Positions 34,013 to 42,940 of a DNA stretch of 64,000 bases are shown piece after piece. The DNA is from Martinezella lusitana (lineage in GTDB: Bacteria > Pseudomonadota > Alphaproteobacteria > Rhizobiales > Rhizobiaceae): assembly GCF_900094565.1 (NCBI RefSeq), contig NZ_FMAF01000031.1, positions 1 to 64,000 of the forward strand, read 5' to 3'. A model generated the notes under the pieces. The model ran no database searches, was not told where the DNA came from, and saw nothing but the letters and a program-made list of their open reading frames with translations. Made by a program: the position numbers and the translations under genes. The stretch's first letter is position 1; each line of letters begins with the position of its first letter.

Positions 34013-34675
34013 ATGGCCGGACAGAATGTTCCAGATAATCCCTACATCGCCGCGCGCAACGAATGGAACGAGCGTTATGGCACGTATGTCAAAGCGGCAG
34101 CCGCGTGGCGCGTCGTCGGCATTGCCGGAATGACCATGGCGGTCGTCGGTTTTGGTTACGCGCTCTACCAGAGCACTCAAGTCAAGCTGATCCCTTATAT
34201 CGTCGAAGTCGACAAGCTCGGCACCGCGGTTAATGCGGGCCTTCCACAGCAGATCGAATATGCCGATCCACGGGTGGTGCGCGCGACACTCGGCAGCTTC
34301 GTGTCGAACTTCCGATCCGTCACGCCGGATGCGGTCGTGCAGAAGCAGTATATCGACCGGACCTATGGGCTGCTCCGCACCTCCGATCCCGCGACCGAGA
34401 AGGTCAATGCCTGGTTTCGTTCGAACTCGCCCTTCGAGAAGGCGAAGACCGCAACGGTGGCGATCGAGGTCAACAACATCGTCGCTCTATCGAACCAGAG
34501 CTACCAGATCGACTGGACAGAGTTCGAGCGGGATCGCCGCGGCAAGGAGACCGCCACGCGCCGCTTCCGCGGCATTGCCACCGTGACACTGACGCCGCCT
34601 CAGGACGAGGGCGTCATCCGCTTCAATCCCATCGGTCTCTATCTCCGGGACTTCGACTGGACCGCGCAGCTTTGA
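34013..34675 (+). CDS. trbF: TrbF, VirB8-like inner-membrane scaffold
   Basis: A 220-residue bitopic protein: short cytoplasmic N-terminus with NPYIAARNEWNERYGTYVKA, one membrane helix at about residues 37-57 (GIAGMTMAVVGFGYALYQST), then the periplasmic NTF2-like VirB8 domain (KLIPYIVEVDKLGTAVNAG and QIDWTEFERDRRGKETATRR). It nucleates assembly of the secretion complex. It follows trbL by 15 bases. Confidence 0.94.
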   Translation: MAGQNVPDNPYIAARNEWNERYGTYVKAAAAWRVVGIAGMTMAVVGFGYALYQSTQVKLIPYIVEVDKLGTAVNAGLPQQIEYADPRVVRATLGSFVSNFRSVTPDAVVQKQYIDRTYGLLRTSDPATEKVNAWFRSNSPFEKAKTATVAIEVNNIVALSNQSYQIDWTEFERDRRGKETATRRFRGIATVTLTPPQDEGVIRFNPIGLYLRDFDWTAQL

Positions 34676-34680
34676 AAGGC

Positions 34681-35547
34681 ATGGCTCCCAACATGAACAT
34701 AAGACATTCCAGAATATGGGCCACCCTGGCTGCGAGCGCAGCCGTGCCGATGATTTTCCCGATGATAGCACTCCCTACCTCCCACGCACGTGCCGCCGAT
34801 GGCGTCACGGCGAACGAGGCGAAGGGGATGGGCATCTCGACACAGTGGCGCGGAAGCCGCGGCCTTGTCACGAAAGGCGCGGATGGAAAGGTGGTCTTCC
34901 TCTATGGCGAAGTGCAGCCGTCCGTCGTCTGCTCGCCGTTGCAGGTCTGCGACATCGAGCTTCAGGGTGGCGAGGTCGTTCGCGATGTGCTTGTCGGCGA
35001 CACGGTACGCTGGAAGGTGGAGCCGGCTACCTCGGGTGCGGCCGGTGGGCAGGCGATCCACCTGATCGTCAAGCCGTCGGAACCAGGTTTGATCACGTCG
35101 ATGGTCGTGACGACGTCGCGGCGGACCTATCACATCCAGCTGAAATCGAATCCCACGCAGTACATGGCGCGCGTCGGTTTCGAATATCCGGAGGACGTCT
35201 CGGCAAAGCTTGCCGACGTCAACGCGCGGCTGGAAGCCAGCACGATACCCGGCGCTGGGGTTCCCGCCGAGCAATTGAGCTTTGCCTATTCCGTCTCGGG
35301 CAGTGCCGGCTGGCGGCCGACGCGGGTCTACTCGGATGGGCAGAAAACCTACATCCAGTTTCCGCGATCGATTTCCGGTCAGGATGCACCTGTTCTCTTC
35401 GTTGTCTCCGGCGGCCAGAACCGCATCGTCAACTATCGCATGAAGAGCAACATGATGGTGGTCGATTACAATATTGATCGTGCTGTCCTTGTCTCGGGCG
35501 TCGGCTGGAAACAGCAGAAGGTGACGATCACGAGGGGAGGGCGGTGA
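34681..35547 (+). CDS. trbG: TrbG, VirB9-like outer-membrane core protein
   Basis: A 288-residue secreted protein. A signal peptide runs to about residue 38 (ATLAASAAVPMIFPMIAL, then HARAADG). The VirB9/CagX domain follows: VVFLYGEVQPSVVCSPLQVC, VEPATSGAAGGQAIHLIVKP, and at the end TYIQFPRSISGQDAPVLFVV. It forms the core channel with TrbH and TrbI. The true start is uncertain: a TTG at 34672 coupled to trbF, or ATGs at 34681 and 34693, are all possible. Confidence 0.93.
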   Translation: MAPNMNIRHSRIWATLAASAAVPMIFPMIALPTSHARAADGVTANEAKGMGISTQWRGSRGLVTKGADGKVVFLYGEVQPSVVCSPLQVCDIELQGGEVVRDVLVGDTVRWKVEPATSGAAGGQAIHLIVKPSEPGLITSMVVTTSRRTYHIQLKSNPTQYMARVGFEYPEDVSAKLADVNARLEASTIPGAGVPAEQLSFAYSVSGSAGWRPTRVYSDGQKTYIQFPRSISGQDAPVLFVVSGGQNRIVNYRMKSNMMVVDYNIDRAVLVSGVGWKQQKVTITRGGR

Positions 35548-36026
35548 TGCTGAACCTCTTTCGCTACAGCCCGAACCGCCTCCGCCGCTTCCGCTGCCCT
35601 GCCGCGGCGTGCGTCGTAGCCATCCTCCTTTCCGGATGTCAGTCAATGGATGGTGGCGCTCTCGTCAACAGCGCAGCACCGCCTGAGGTTTCCGGACCAG
35701 CCGCGGGCGCGATCGCCGGCGATATGGTCAGCCGGCTTGCCGAACAGATCGGACAGGGAAAGGCGACCGTTGCGCTCAAACAAGATGGTTCTGCGTTCGG
35801 ACAGGCGCTTGAAGCGGCATTGAAGGGATGGGGTTATGCGGTTGTAACCGATCAGAAGACGGATAGCGGCGCGCCCATCATTTCGCTCGCCTATATGATC
35901 ATGCCCTATGACGGCCAGGTGCTCGCACGGCTCTCGACCAGCACGGTCGAACTGGGTCGGGCGTACACAGTGACGACATCGGGCGCCACGCCCGCCAGCG
36001 CGCTGTCGCTCATGCGGCGCGGATGA
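35547..36026 (+). CDS. trbH: TrbH, VirB7-like lipoprotein
   Basis: A 159-residue lipoprotein. The N-terminal signal reaches a lipobox at VVAILLSGCQSMDGG, with the lipidated Cys near residue 31. The mature part includes DMVSRLAEQIGQGKATVALK. It probably stabilises TrbG in the outer membrane. The ATG at 35547 has GAGGGGAGGGCG just upstream; the GTG three bases earlier would overlap the trbG stop. Confidence 0.92.
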   Translation: MLNLFRYSPNRLRRFRCPAAACVVAILLSGCQSMDGGALVNSAAPPEVSGPAAGAIAGDMVSRLAEQIGQGKATVALKQDGSAFGQALEAALKGWGYAVVTDQKTDSGAPIISLAYMIMPYDGQVLARLSTSTVELGRAYTVTTSGATPASALSLMRRG

Positions 36027-36037
36027 GGGAGATCATC

Positions 36038-37360
36038 ATGGTGCAGTCTCTCAAGCTCGGCGGCGCCGCGAATGGTCAGGCTACATCGGGCATCAAGCGG
36101 GTGAACCGCGTGCCGGTCATGGTCGTGATCGTGCTGTTCGTTGCCTTTCTTGGCATCATCTTCTTTGGGCTTGCCTCGCGCGGGCTTTACTTCGGCAAGA
36201 ATAGCGGCCCCGACACCAGTTCGGGCAGTCCGGCTTCGACCTATGCCGACCAGATCAAGCGAGGTGTCACCGACGGCATCATTGGCGAGCCACAGCAGCA
36301 GACGACGTTCCAGCCGGCGCCGGTCGAGACGAAACAGGCCGAAGAGAAGGCGGCCAATCCCTTTACGCCGCAGCCAGGGCAACGCGAAGTGCAGCAGCGC
36401 GATCAGGAGCTCGAAGCGGAAGGCGTTTGGCGTGCCCGCCTTCAGCGCGAACAACAAGAACAGGTTCTGCGGGAGCAGCAGCGCCAGCGCATGGCTCGCT
36501 TGCAGGCGAACAATGCGGCCTATGACGCGCCGCTTGCCATCGACCGCGGCAAGTTGGAAGGGCGCGCTGAAACGAACGATGCGACCGCGGGCAAGGCAGA
36601 AAGGGCCGCAACGACATCGACAAAACCGAGCGGCGCGTCCGATCTCTACGCGGCCGCGTTGCGCGCAGGGCTCGGCGATCAAAACGTCGATCCCAATGGA
36701 CAAAGCTCGAAGGAAGACTTCTTCAACGCCGACCTGAAAGAACTTGGCTACCTGCCGAACCGTGTCGTGTCTCAACAATCGCCCTTAGAGCTGAAGCGAG
36801 GTTCGGTCATTCCGGCGACACTGATCACCGGGATCAACTCCGATCTTCCCGGCCGGATCACGGCACAGGTGAGCCAGAATGTCTACGACAGCGCCACAGG
36901 ATATCGGTTGTTAATTCCGCAAGGTACGAAGCTCTTCGGTCGGTATGACAGCAAGGTGTCCTTCGGACAGAAACGTGTTCTCGTTGTCTGGACAGACATC
37001 ATCTTCCCGAATGGCTCGACTTTGCAGATCGGCGGGATGTCGGGTACCGATGCGGAAGGCTATGGCGGTTTCAACGACAAAGTGAACAACCATTATCTGA
37101 AAACCTTTGGCTCGGCCGCGCTGATCGCGCTGGTCGGGACGGGTATAGACATGGCCGTGCCGCAGAGCTCGACGCTCGCGACCCAGGACACTGCCTCCGA
37201 CGCTACGCGGCGGAATTTCGCCGAGACGTTCGGCCGGGTAGCAGACCGGACCATACAACGGAACATGGATGTTCAACCGACCCTCGAAATTCGCCCGGGC
37301 TACAAGTTCAATGTCCTTGTGGATCAGGACATTATTTTTCCGGTCGCATACAGAGGCTGA
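36038..37360 (+). CDS. trbI: TrbI, VirB10-like core protein
   Basis: A 440-residue protein starting MVQSLKLGGAANGQ, with one membrane helix at about residues 30-50 (VPVMVVIVLFVAFLGIIFFG), a Gln/Glu-rich extended region at about 90-160, and the C-terminal VirB10 beta-barrel domain (LELKRGSVIPATLITGINSD, YRLLIPQGTKLFGRYDSKVS). It spans the envelope and transduces energy to the channel. A GGGAG site lies seven bases before the ATG at 36038. It closes the trb operon; traR, which often follows in related plasmids, is absent and a LysR gene lies next. Confidence 0.95.
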   Translation: MVQSLKLGGAANGQATSGIKRVNRVPVMVVIVLFVAFLGIIFFGLASRGLYFGKNSGPDTSSGSPASTYADQIKRGVTDGIIGEPQQQTTFQPAPVETKQAEEKAANPFTPQPGQREVQQRDQELEAEGVWRARLQREQQEQVLREQQRQRMARLQANNAAYDAPLAIDRGKLEGRAETNDATAGKAERAATTSTKPSGASDLYAAALRAGLGDQNVDPNGQSSKEDFFNADLKELGYLPNRVVSQQSPLELKRGSVIPATLITGINSDLPGRITAQVSQNVYDSATGYRLLIPQGTKLFGRYDSKVSFGQKRVLVVWTDIIFPNGSTLQIGGMSGTDAEGYGGFNDKVNNHYLKTFGSAALIALVGTGIDMAVPQSSTLATQDTASDATRRNFAETFGRVADRTIQRNMDVQPTLEIRPGYKFNVLVDQDIIFPVAYRG

Positions 37361-37454
37361 CCGCGGGTAGCAGCCGAAACAATTCTCGTAGGAGACGCAG
37401 GTTCGAGTTGGTTCAAGCGCAAATGAGAATTTGCATCTGGAAGAATTGATATAT

Positions 37455-38378
37455 TCAGAGAGGTTGGGAGGCTTTCGTCAAGCCTACCTTCGCCGCGAGC
37501 TGGGCTTCCACGAAATCCGCGAGCATGCGGGCCTTCATGCTTGTGCGTCTTCCCGTCGGGAAAACAGCCCAAAGATCGAGGGTTGGAAGCTGCCAGTCGG
37601 TGAGAGCGGGTCGTACTGCACCACTCTTCAACTCCGGCGCAAACATCCATTCCGAACTGACGGTTAGGCCCAACCCAGCAAGGACAGCCTCTCTAACACC
37701 TTCCCCGGCCGTGACCCGAACGCGGCTGCCAACCGTGACGGCTATCTCTGTACTTCCCTGTCGAAACTTCCAGAGGACGCCAAGATTGGGTTGCGTCAGG
37801 GATGTGGCCTGATGGCGCGTGAGATCTTTCGGTTCCTGAGGTTCGCCCCACCGTTCAAAGTAGGCCGGAGTCCCCATGGCAAGGCGCTGACACTCGCCGA
37901 TCTTTCGGGCAGTCAGCGTGGAATCTCTCATGGACCCCATTCGTATCGCGACGTCGATTCCTTCCTCGACCAAATCGACACTGCGATCATCCATGATGAT
38001 CTCGATTTCCAGTGCAGGATGGTGTTCGAGAAATTCAGGAAGGATCGGAATCACATGCAATCGACCAAAGGTGACGGCGACGCACACGCGGAGGCGGCCG
38101 GTCAGGGCTGCGCCGGCGCCGCGGGCCGCAAGGTCTGCTTCATCGGCTTCCTCGATCGCACGGCGTGCCCGGTCGTAGAAATTCTGGCCCGCCTCGGTCG
38201 GTGTCAGCCCTTTGTTGGAGCGAAGAACCAGCTTGACCCCAAGTCGATCTTCCAGCTGGGCAATGGTTTTGGAAATTGCGGGCTGCCCGATGTGGAGCTG
38301 GCGCGCCGCAGCCGAGAAAGAGCCCGTATCGATCACCCGGACAAACGCTTCCATTGCCGTCAATCGATCCGTGGCCAT
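37455..38378 (-). CDS. LysR-family regulator
   Basis: A 307-residue protein with an N-terminal winged HTH (MEAFVRVIDTGSFSAAARQL, IGQPAISKTIAQLEDRLGVK, RSNKGLTPTEAGQNFYDRAR) and a LysR substrate-binding domain (TGRLRVCVAVTFGRLHVIPI onward). It is divergent from the GST gene 115 bases away and probably regulates it. It lies directly after the trb operon on the opposite strand. Confidence 0.92.
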   Translation of the reverse strand: MATDRLTAMEAFVRVIDTGSFSAAARQLHIGQPAISKTIAQLEDRLGVKLVLRSNKGLTPTEAGQNFYDRARRAIEEADEADLAARGAGAALTGRLRVCVAVTFGRLHVIPILPEFLEHHPALEIEIIMDDRSVDLVEEGIDVAIRMGSMRDSTLTARKIGECQRLAMGTPAYFERWGEPQEPKDLTRHQATSLTQPNLGVLWKFRQGSTEIAVTVGSRVRVTAGEGVREAVLAGLGLTVSSEWMFAPELKSGAVRPALTDWQLPTLDLWAVFPTGRRTSMKARMLADFVEAQLAAKVGLTKASQPL

Positions 38379-38493
38379 TCTCCTAGGGAAGGATCACTAT
38401 CACCGCGGACGGCCTACCGCAACGTGGAGGGAATGGCTCTTCTCTGGATCGTTATGCCGGATGGCAACCCCCAAATGTATCGAGAAGAAGATC

Positions 38494-39131
38494 ATGATCG
38501 AAGTTTACGCATTCGCCACACCCAATAGCGTTCGAGTGCCAATCGCACTCGAAGAGCTTGGTTTGGAATATATCCTAAATCCCGTCAACGTCCGAAAGGG
38601 TGAACAACGAAGCGACAATTTCCTGGCGATTAATCCGAACGCGAAAGTGCCTGTGCTCATCGATTCGGACGGCCCTAACGGCGAACGTATCGTTCTGACT
38701 GAGTCGGCGGCGATCTTGATCTACCTCGCGGAGAAAACGGACCGCCTGCTGCCCAGGGCCGGCGTCAACCGCTTCCGAGTGTTTGAACAGCTATTCTTTC
38801 ACACGACCTGTGTCGGTCCGGCCTTTGGTCAGGCGGGCTTCTTTCAGCGGCAAGCGCCTGAACAAGTCCCCTTCGCGATCGAGCGTTTCCGCAATGAAGC
38901 AATGCGCGTACTGAAAGTGTTGGACGGCATTCTGGCCAGATCGGCTTTCGTCGCTGGCGATGACTACACGATCGCCGATATTACGCATTTCGGCTGGCTG
39001 TGGCGGCGCGAGTTCGCCATGATCGAACTGGCCGATTTCTCGAACATCCAACAATGTATGAGGAAATATCGGTCCGCCCGGCCGTTGTTGCAGCAATCGA
39101 GAAGGTGAATACCCTCATTTCAAAGGAATGA
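38494..39131 (+). pseudogene. Glutathione S-transferase with a C-terminal frameshift
   Basis: The N-terminal thioredoxin-like domain is clear (MIEVYAFATPNSVRVPIALE, INPNAKVPVLID, LTESAAILIYLAEK), followed by the helical domain (ILARSAFVAGDDYTIADITH). The original frame stops at 39108 after YRSARPLLQQSRR. From about 39072 a different frame reads RPAVVAAIEKVNTLISKE and ends at 39131, exactly the expected GST tail. A one-base indel near 39060-39075 is therefore likely. Most of the active domain is intact, so the shorter product could still work. An alternative start lies at 38461. Confidence 0.8.
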
Positions 39132-39252
39132 CGACGAGCAGAACAGGAGGGAAACGTGCCGGACTACCAGCGCATTTTTTTTCGTCTGTAAGCCAAATAG
39201 GCGCGCTTTGCCCGCCGCTAGCGCGGCGGGCAGGAGTTTGTTTGGGTCCGGA

Positions 39253-40020
39253 TCAGGCGTTCCAACCGCCATCGACGGTGAGGTTTTCGCCGTTGGTGAA
39301 GGCGGCATCCGGATGGGCCAGATAGGCGACGGCGGCGGCAATTTCGGTTGCTTTGCCGAAACGACCAACGCTGGTGAGTTTAACCATGGTATCGTAAGCC
39401 GGATCGCCCGGGTTCGGGCTAAGCTCGGTGTCGATTGGGCCAGGCTGGACACCATTAACGGTGATACCCAGCGGGCCGAGTTCGCGTGACAAGCCCCGGG
39501 TAAAGCCGTGCAACGCAAACTTTGTCGCGATATAAAGCGTGACGCCAGGCAGCGGCGCGGCTTCACCGAAGGCCGATGCCACGTTAATGATGCGACCCCA
39601 ACCGGTTTTTGCCATGCGCTTTCCAGCATCCTTGGCAAGTGCGATCGGAGCGCGGATGTTGACGTTAAAGTGGTTGTCGTACGACTGGTCAGAGGACTCC
39701 AAGAATGGGCCGTATTCGACAGTGCCTGCGTTGTTAACGAGGATGTCGAGACGACCAGAAAACTTTCCGCCAAAAGCCTGGTCGATGGACGCGATCAAAC
39801 TCTGGGTGCCTTCGATCGTGCTGAGGTTTGCGCCAACGGCTTCAGCCTCGCCGCCAGCCTCACGGATTTCCTTCACGACGTCCTCGGCTCGGCCGGCATT
39901 GTTGGCATAGTGGACGATGACCGATGCGCCATCGGCAGCGAGACGCGCCGCAACGGCAGCTCCAATACCGCGCGAGGAACCGGTGACGAGGGCAAGCTTG
40001 TTTGCAAGAGGTTTAGACAT
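39253..40020 (-). CDS. Short-chain dehydrogenase/reductase
   Basis: A 255-residue classical SDR: TGSSRGIGAAVAARL at about residues 14-28, NNAG at about 96-99, the Ser region INVASAFGEAAPLPG, and the YxxxK motif in LYIATKFALHGFTRGLSREL. It ends with the usual ENLTVDGGWNA. The substrate is unknown. A palindromic sequence lies about 150 bases upstream of its ATG. It is convergent with the GST gene. Confidence 0.92.
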   Translation of the reverse strand: MSKPLANKLALVTGSSRGIGAAVAARLAADGASVIVHYANNAGRAEDVVKEIREAGGEAEAVGANLSTIEGTQSLIASIDQAFGGKFSGRLDILVNNAGTVEYGPFLESSDQSYDNHFNVNIRAPIALAKDAGKRMAKTGWGRIINVASAFGEAAPLPGVTLYIATKFALHGFTRGLSRELGPLGITVNGVQPGPIDTELSPNPGDPAYDTMVKLTSVGRFGKATEIAAAVAYLAHPDAAFTNGENLTVDGGWNA

Positions 40021-40460
40021 GGGATGATGTTTCCTGAATGATATTTATCGTTTGGAGTCAGTGAAAGGTGGCGGGAATCAAGCAGCTTTTGCAGCGAGCT
40101 TGGCCACTCGGCGCCCGCCATGAAAGCGTCGATCGTCGTGGGGATGGTGAGCTTAGGTCACGCGAGAACTCCGTGAGTTAACTGGTCACGGAGTTAAAAA
40201 TGATGCTGTGGATCGCGTGCCTGTAGGTCGGTCGTACGACTACAGATTATTCCGAAGAGGAATGGCGGCCGGGAAGACTGACGCCTGGGGATACGACTTC
40301 ATCATATATCGTGTCAGTATATGACGTTTTCCGGCGACCCTGTCCTGCAGGATGGACCATGCGATCCGACGGCAATGGCAAGTGTGCCGACTGCGCGTTC
40401 TGCGAGATTGGCGTTATTCGTTGTCAGGTGGACTACACTCAAGCACCGCCTGATCCCTCT
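40021..40460. other. Intergenic stretch with palindromes, no gene recognised
   Basis: About 440 bases between the SDR start and the ArsR stop. Besides the 10-bp palindrome listed separately, TCATATA at 40302-40308 mirrors TATATGA at 40318-40324. The open frames present here (such as 40311-40550) have no recognisable domain. Confidence 0.45.
40167..40195. repeat. 10-bp palindrome upstream of the SDR gene
   Basis: AACTCCGTGA at 40167-40176 is perfectly mirrored by TCACGGAGTT at 40186-40195; the centre contains AGTTAACT, itself palindromic. An A-run follows. It is probably an operator for the SDR gene at 39253-40020; alternatively it could terminate a plus-strand transcript, but no plus-strand gene precedes it. 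Confidence 0.55.
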
Positions 40461-40784
40461 TCAGTCCTGCGATTCGCTCGGGTGTGCAGCGAAGATAATG
40501 GCGGCCATAAGACCTGGAAACTTTGTCTCAAGATCGTCCAGACGAAGTGAAATCAGTCTCTGCGTCCCTTCGACCCTCGTCGACGTAATCCCGGCTTCGC
40601 GCAATCGACCGTAATGATAAGTCAGATTGGTCTTTGAACCTAAATCCAAGAAAGCCGAACAATTCTCTTCGCCCAACGCAGCAAGTCGCAGCACGATATC
40701 GCGTCGTGTCGGGTCGCTCATTGCGTCCAGCACTGCCGAAAGGTCGATCTGCTCGATGGTGGGGTGATAGATTTCCTTGGCCAT
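40461..40784 (-). CDS. ArsR-type winged-helix regulator
   Basis: A 107-residue protein: IDLSAVLDAMSDPTRRDIVL is the usual ArsR entry, the recognition helix lies in SAFLDLGSKTNLTYHYGRLR, and the wing follows at EAGITSTRVEGTQRLISLRL. The metal-binding CxCxxC of ArsR/CadC is absent, so this belongs to the non-metal subgroup that usually represses a nearby transporter or reductase. It is divergent from the MFS gene, with a clear palindrome between them. Confidence 0.88.
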   Translation of the reverse strand: MAKEIYHPTIEQIDLSAVLDAMSDPTRRDIVLRLAALGEENCSAFLDLGSKTNLTYHYGRLREAGITSTRVEGTQRLISLRLDDLETKFPGLMAAIIFAAHPSESQD

Positions 40785-40860
40785 GCCTCATATTAAAGAC
40801 CTTCGCCATCTAATTCAATAGTTGTTGGACTACTTGACAGCGAGCCGTCACCAGGCGCAT

Positions 40861-40882
40861 ATGTTCAATAGTCCTTGAACAT
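40861..40882. promoter_or_regulatory. Operator-like palindrome upstream of the MFS gene
   Basis: ATGTTCAA at 40861-40868 and TTGAACAT at 40875-40882 form a perfect 8-bp inverted repeat around TAGTCC, 15 bases before the MFS start codon. A related half-site (TTCAATAGTTGTTGGACTA) lies about 45 bases further left. It is a likely ArsR-family operator that would block the MFS promoter. Confidence 0.7.
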
Positions 40883-40897
40883 TGGAATAATCTTGTC

Positions 40898-42070
40898 ATG
40901 TACCGCAATTTGATATGGTTGGCGCTTGGAGCATTCGCGATCGGCACCGAAGGCTTTATGATCTCGGGTATTCTTCCAGGGATGGCGCTCGATCTGGGCG
41001 TGTCGATTGCCGCGGCCGGGCAATTGGTTACGATTTTCGCATTTGCCTATGCGGTCGGATCGCCACTGATTGCGGTTGCGACCGCCAACGTTCCGCGAAA
41101 AGCGCTTCTGATCGGCGCTATGACGGTGTTTACTTTGTCCAACTTGGCGGCCGCACTTGCTCCCGGTTATACTGCGCTTGCCATTGCTCGCGTCCTGCTT
41201 GCGGTTTCCGCGGGAACATTCATGCCAGCCTCGGCCGGTTACGCGTCTATGACGATCGCGCCGGATCGGCGGGGCCGCGCGCTATCCTTTATCTATAGCG
41301 GCATGACCATTGCGCTTGTGCTGGGAGTCCCCATGGGGACCTTGATCGCGGCTCGGTTCGACTGGCGTGCGACGTTCATCGGCGTGGCCGCTCTTGGGGC
41401 GGTCGCTTTGGTCGGCACCATCGCCAGGTTGCCGCGCTCGCCCAGCCCTCCGGCCATCAGCCTCAGCCGGAGACTGGCCGTCGCCCGGCGGCCCGAAGTT
41501 CTGTCGGTGCTGCTGTTGACGGTCCTCGTCCTGATCGGTGCGTTTACGGTCAACACCTATTTCGGCGCCTACCTTGAAACCGTGTTCAGGATATCGCCGC
41601 AGGGCGTGGCGTTCACGCTTTTTGTCATCGGAGTCGCAGCAGCGATCGGCAATAACATTGGCGGACATGTTGCCGACCGTTGGGACAAGCGTCAATTTCT
41701 AATCTTGGCGACAGGGATGATGGTCTTATCGTTTGCGACGCTATCCTTGCTTGCCGCCTTCGCTCCTGCAGTTTGGGCATTCTCGGGCGTCGTGGGCGCT
41801 ATCACGATCTGGGCGCTTTTCGGTTGGTCGCTGCCGGCGGTGCAACAGGTCAGACTTCTAGTGATCGATCCCCACCTGGCGCCGGTGACGTTGTCGCTGC
41901 ACTCCTCGGCCGTTTATTTAGGAGCGGCAATCGGCGCGGTAATGGGGGCGGCGACGGTCCAATGGACCTCGTTGGCGATGATTGGCATGGTGGGTGCAAT
42001 CTTTGAACTGTTTGCTCTCGGGTTTCTTCTGCTCGGGGGACGCTCGGAGCACGTGACCGTGTCAACATAA
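40898..42070 (+). CDS. MFS transporter, DHA1 (AraJ/Cmx-like) family
   Basis: A 390-residue protein with 12 predicted membrane segments. It starts MYRNLIWLALGAFAIGTEGF, where GxxxxGTEGF is the DHA1 helix-1 motif. ARVLLAVSAGTFMPASAGYA and GRALSFIYSGMTIALVLGVP carry the antiporter motif C equivalent. These pumps export drugs, sugars or arabinose-like compounds. Control by the divergent ArsR regulator is likely. Confidence 0.92.
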   Translation: MYRNLIWLALGAFAIGTEGFMISGILPGMALDLGVSIAAAGQLVTIFAFAYAVGSPLIAVATANVPRKALLIGAMTVFTLSNLAAALAPGYTALAIARVLLAVSAGTFMPASAGYASMTIAPDRRGRALSFIYSGMTIALVLGVPMGTLIAARFDWRATFIGVAALGAVALVGTIARLPRSPSPPAISLSRRLAVARRPEVLSVLLLTVLVLIGAFTVNTYFGAYLETVFRISPQGVAFTLFVIGVAAAIGNNIGGHVADRWDKRQFLILATGMMVLSFATLSLLAAFAPAVWAFSGVVGAITIWALFGWSLPAVQQVRLLVIDPHLAPVTLSLHSSAVYLGAAIGAVMGAATVQWTSLAMIGMVGAIFELFALGFLLLGGRSEHVTVST

Positions 42071-42188
42071 CAGGCGATTTCGCATGCGCCCGGCGATGGC
42101 CGAAACGCTGAAGATCGCCAGTTGCCAGAAGATTGCTTATGATTCCAGAAGTCGAAAACGGGTTTGACGATGAATTCGTAAACCAAGG

Positions 42189-42785
42189 TCACTCTCGATC
42201 TACCAGAAACCCTTCGGCCATTAGCCGGAACGCCTCGATAGCCTTGGGCAAGACGATCTGCGGCTCGTCGCTGGCGGCAACCCATAGGGCGGCATTGAAA
42301 GCCGCGCCGCTTAAAAGACGTGACGCGGCCTCGATATCGACTGGCTTCATCACACCTCCGGCGATCAAATCGGCGACCGCCTGCTTTGTGATGTTCAAGC
42401 AGGCATTCTGGCTGGGCCACCTTGAGGGGTCGCCCAGAAAGGCAGGCCCGTCCAACAATACGATTCGTCGGACTTCCGGGTCCAACGCCATCTCGATATA
42501 TGCATCGCCTTCAGCCAGCAGCCTTTCCCACGGGGTTGCTGCTGCTGCCGCCATCTCTTGCGCGCGCACGGCCATCTCGCCATCGACTTGGGCAACGACA
42601 GCAGCCAGCAGTCCTTTCTTGTCGCCAAAGCCATGGTAGAGGGCGCCACGGGTAAGGCCAACTTGTGCAGTGAGTTCGTCCATCGATGCTTCAGCAAAAC
42701 CCAAGGCTGCAAACGCTTTTCGCGCCGCGCCGATCAACTTGGCGCGGTTTTCCTTCGTTGTCTCGGTGCGACGTTTAACCGCCAG
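42189..42785 (-). CDS. TetR-family regulator
   Basis: The HTH region (RAKLIGAARKAFAALGFAEA, MDELTAQVGLTRGALYHGFG, DKKGLLAAVV) is intact, and the ligand domain contains RRIVLLDGPAFLGDPSRWPS. The frame is open to 42851, but an operator-like repeat lies inside that extension. The only good ribosome site, GGGAGG at 42791-42796, points to a non-ATG start near 42785 (CTG, reading LAVKRRTETTKENR). The start is uncertain. It is divergent from the tandem RidA gene. Confidence 0.85.
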   Translation of the reverse strand: MAVKRRTETTKENRAKLIGAARKAFAALGFAEASMDELTAQVGLTRGALYHGFGDKKGLLAAVVAQVDGEMAVRAQEMAAAAATPWERLLAEGDAYIEMALDPEVRRIVLLDGPAFLGDPSRWPSQNACLNITKQAVADLIAGGVMKPVDIEAASRLLSGAAFNAALWVAASDEPQIVLPKAIEAFRLMAEGFLVDRE

Positions 42786-42803
42786 AATAACCTCCCATTT
42801 CGC

Positions 42804-42816
42804 ATACGTTTCGTAT
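42804..42816. promoter_or_regulatory. TetR operator-like repeat, proximal
   Basis: ATACG-TTT-CGTAT: five-base arms with a three-base centre. It shares the ATACG/CGTAT half-sites with the copy 47 bases away and lies just upstream of the likely tetR start, as expected for autorepression. Confidence 0.6.
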
Positions 42817-42849
42817 ATCAACTTGACGCTCAGTTCAATCTGTGCTTTC

Positions 42850-42866
42850 ACATACGTAGCGTATGT
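42850..42866. promoter_or_regulatory. TetR operator-like repeat, distal
   Basis: ACATACG-TAG-CGTATGT is a 17-bp inverted repeat with perfect seven-base arms, about 75 bases upstream of the RidA gene. It is likely bound by the adjacent TetR protein to control the divergent RidA gene. Confidence 0.65.
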
Positions 42867-42940
42867 TGCTATGCCGGCTGAGCTGGAATGTCCAGCAAAG
42901 CTTGTGGGATGCGCTCGCCTCTACATGAAAGGACGATGCT

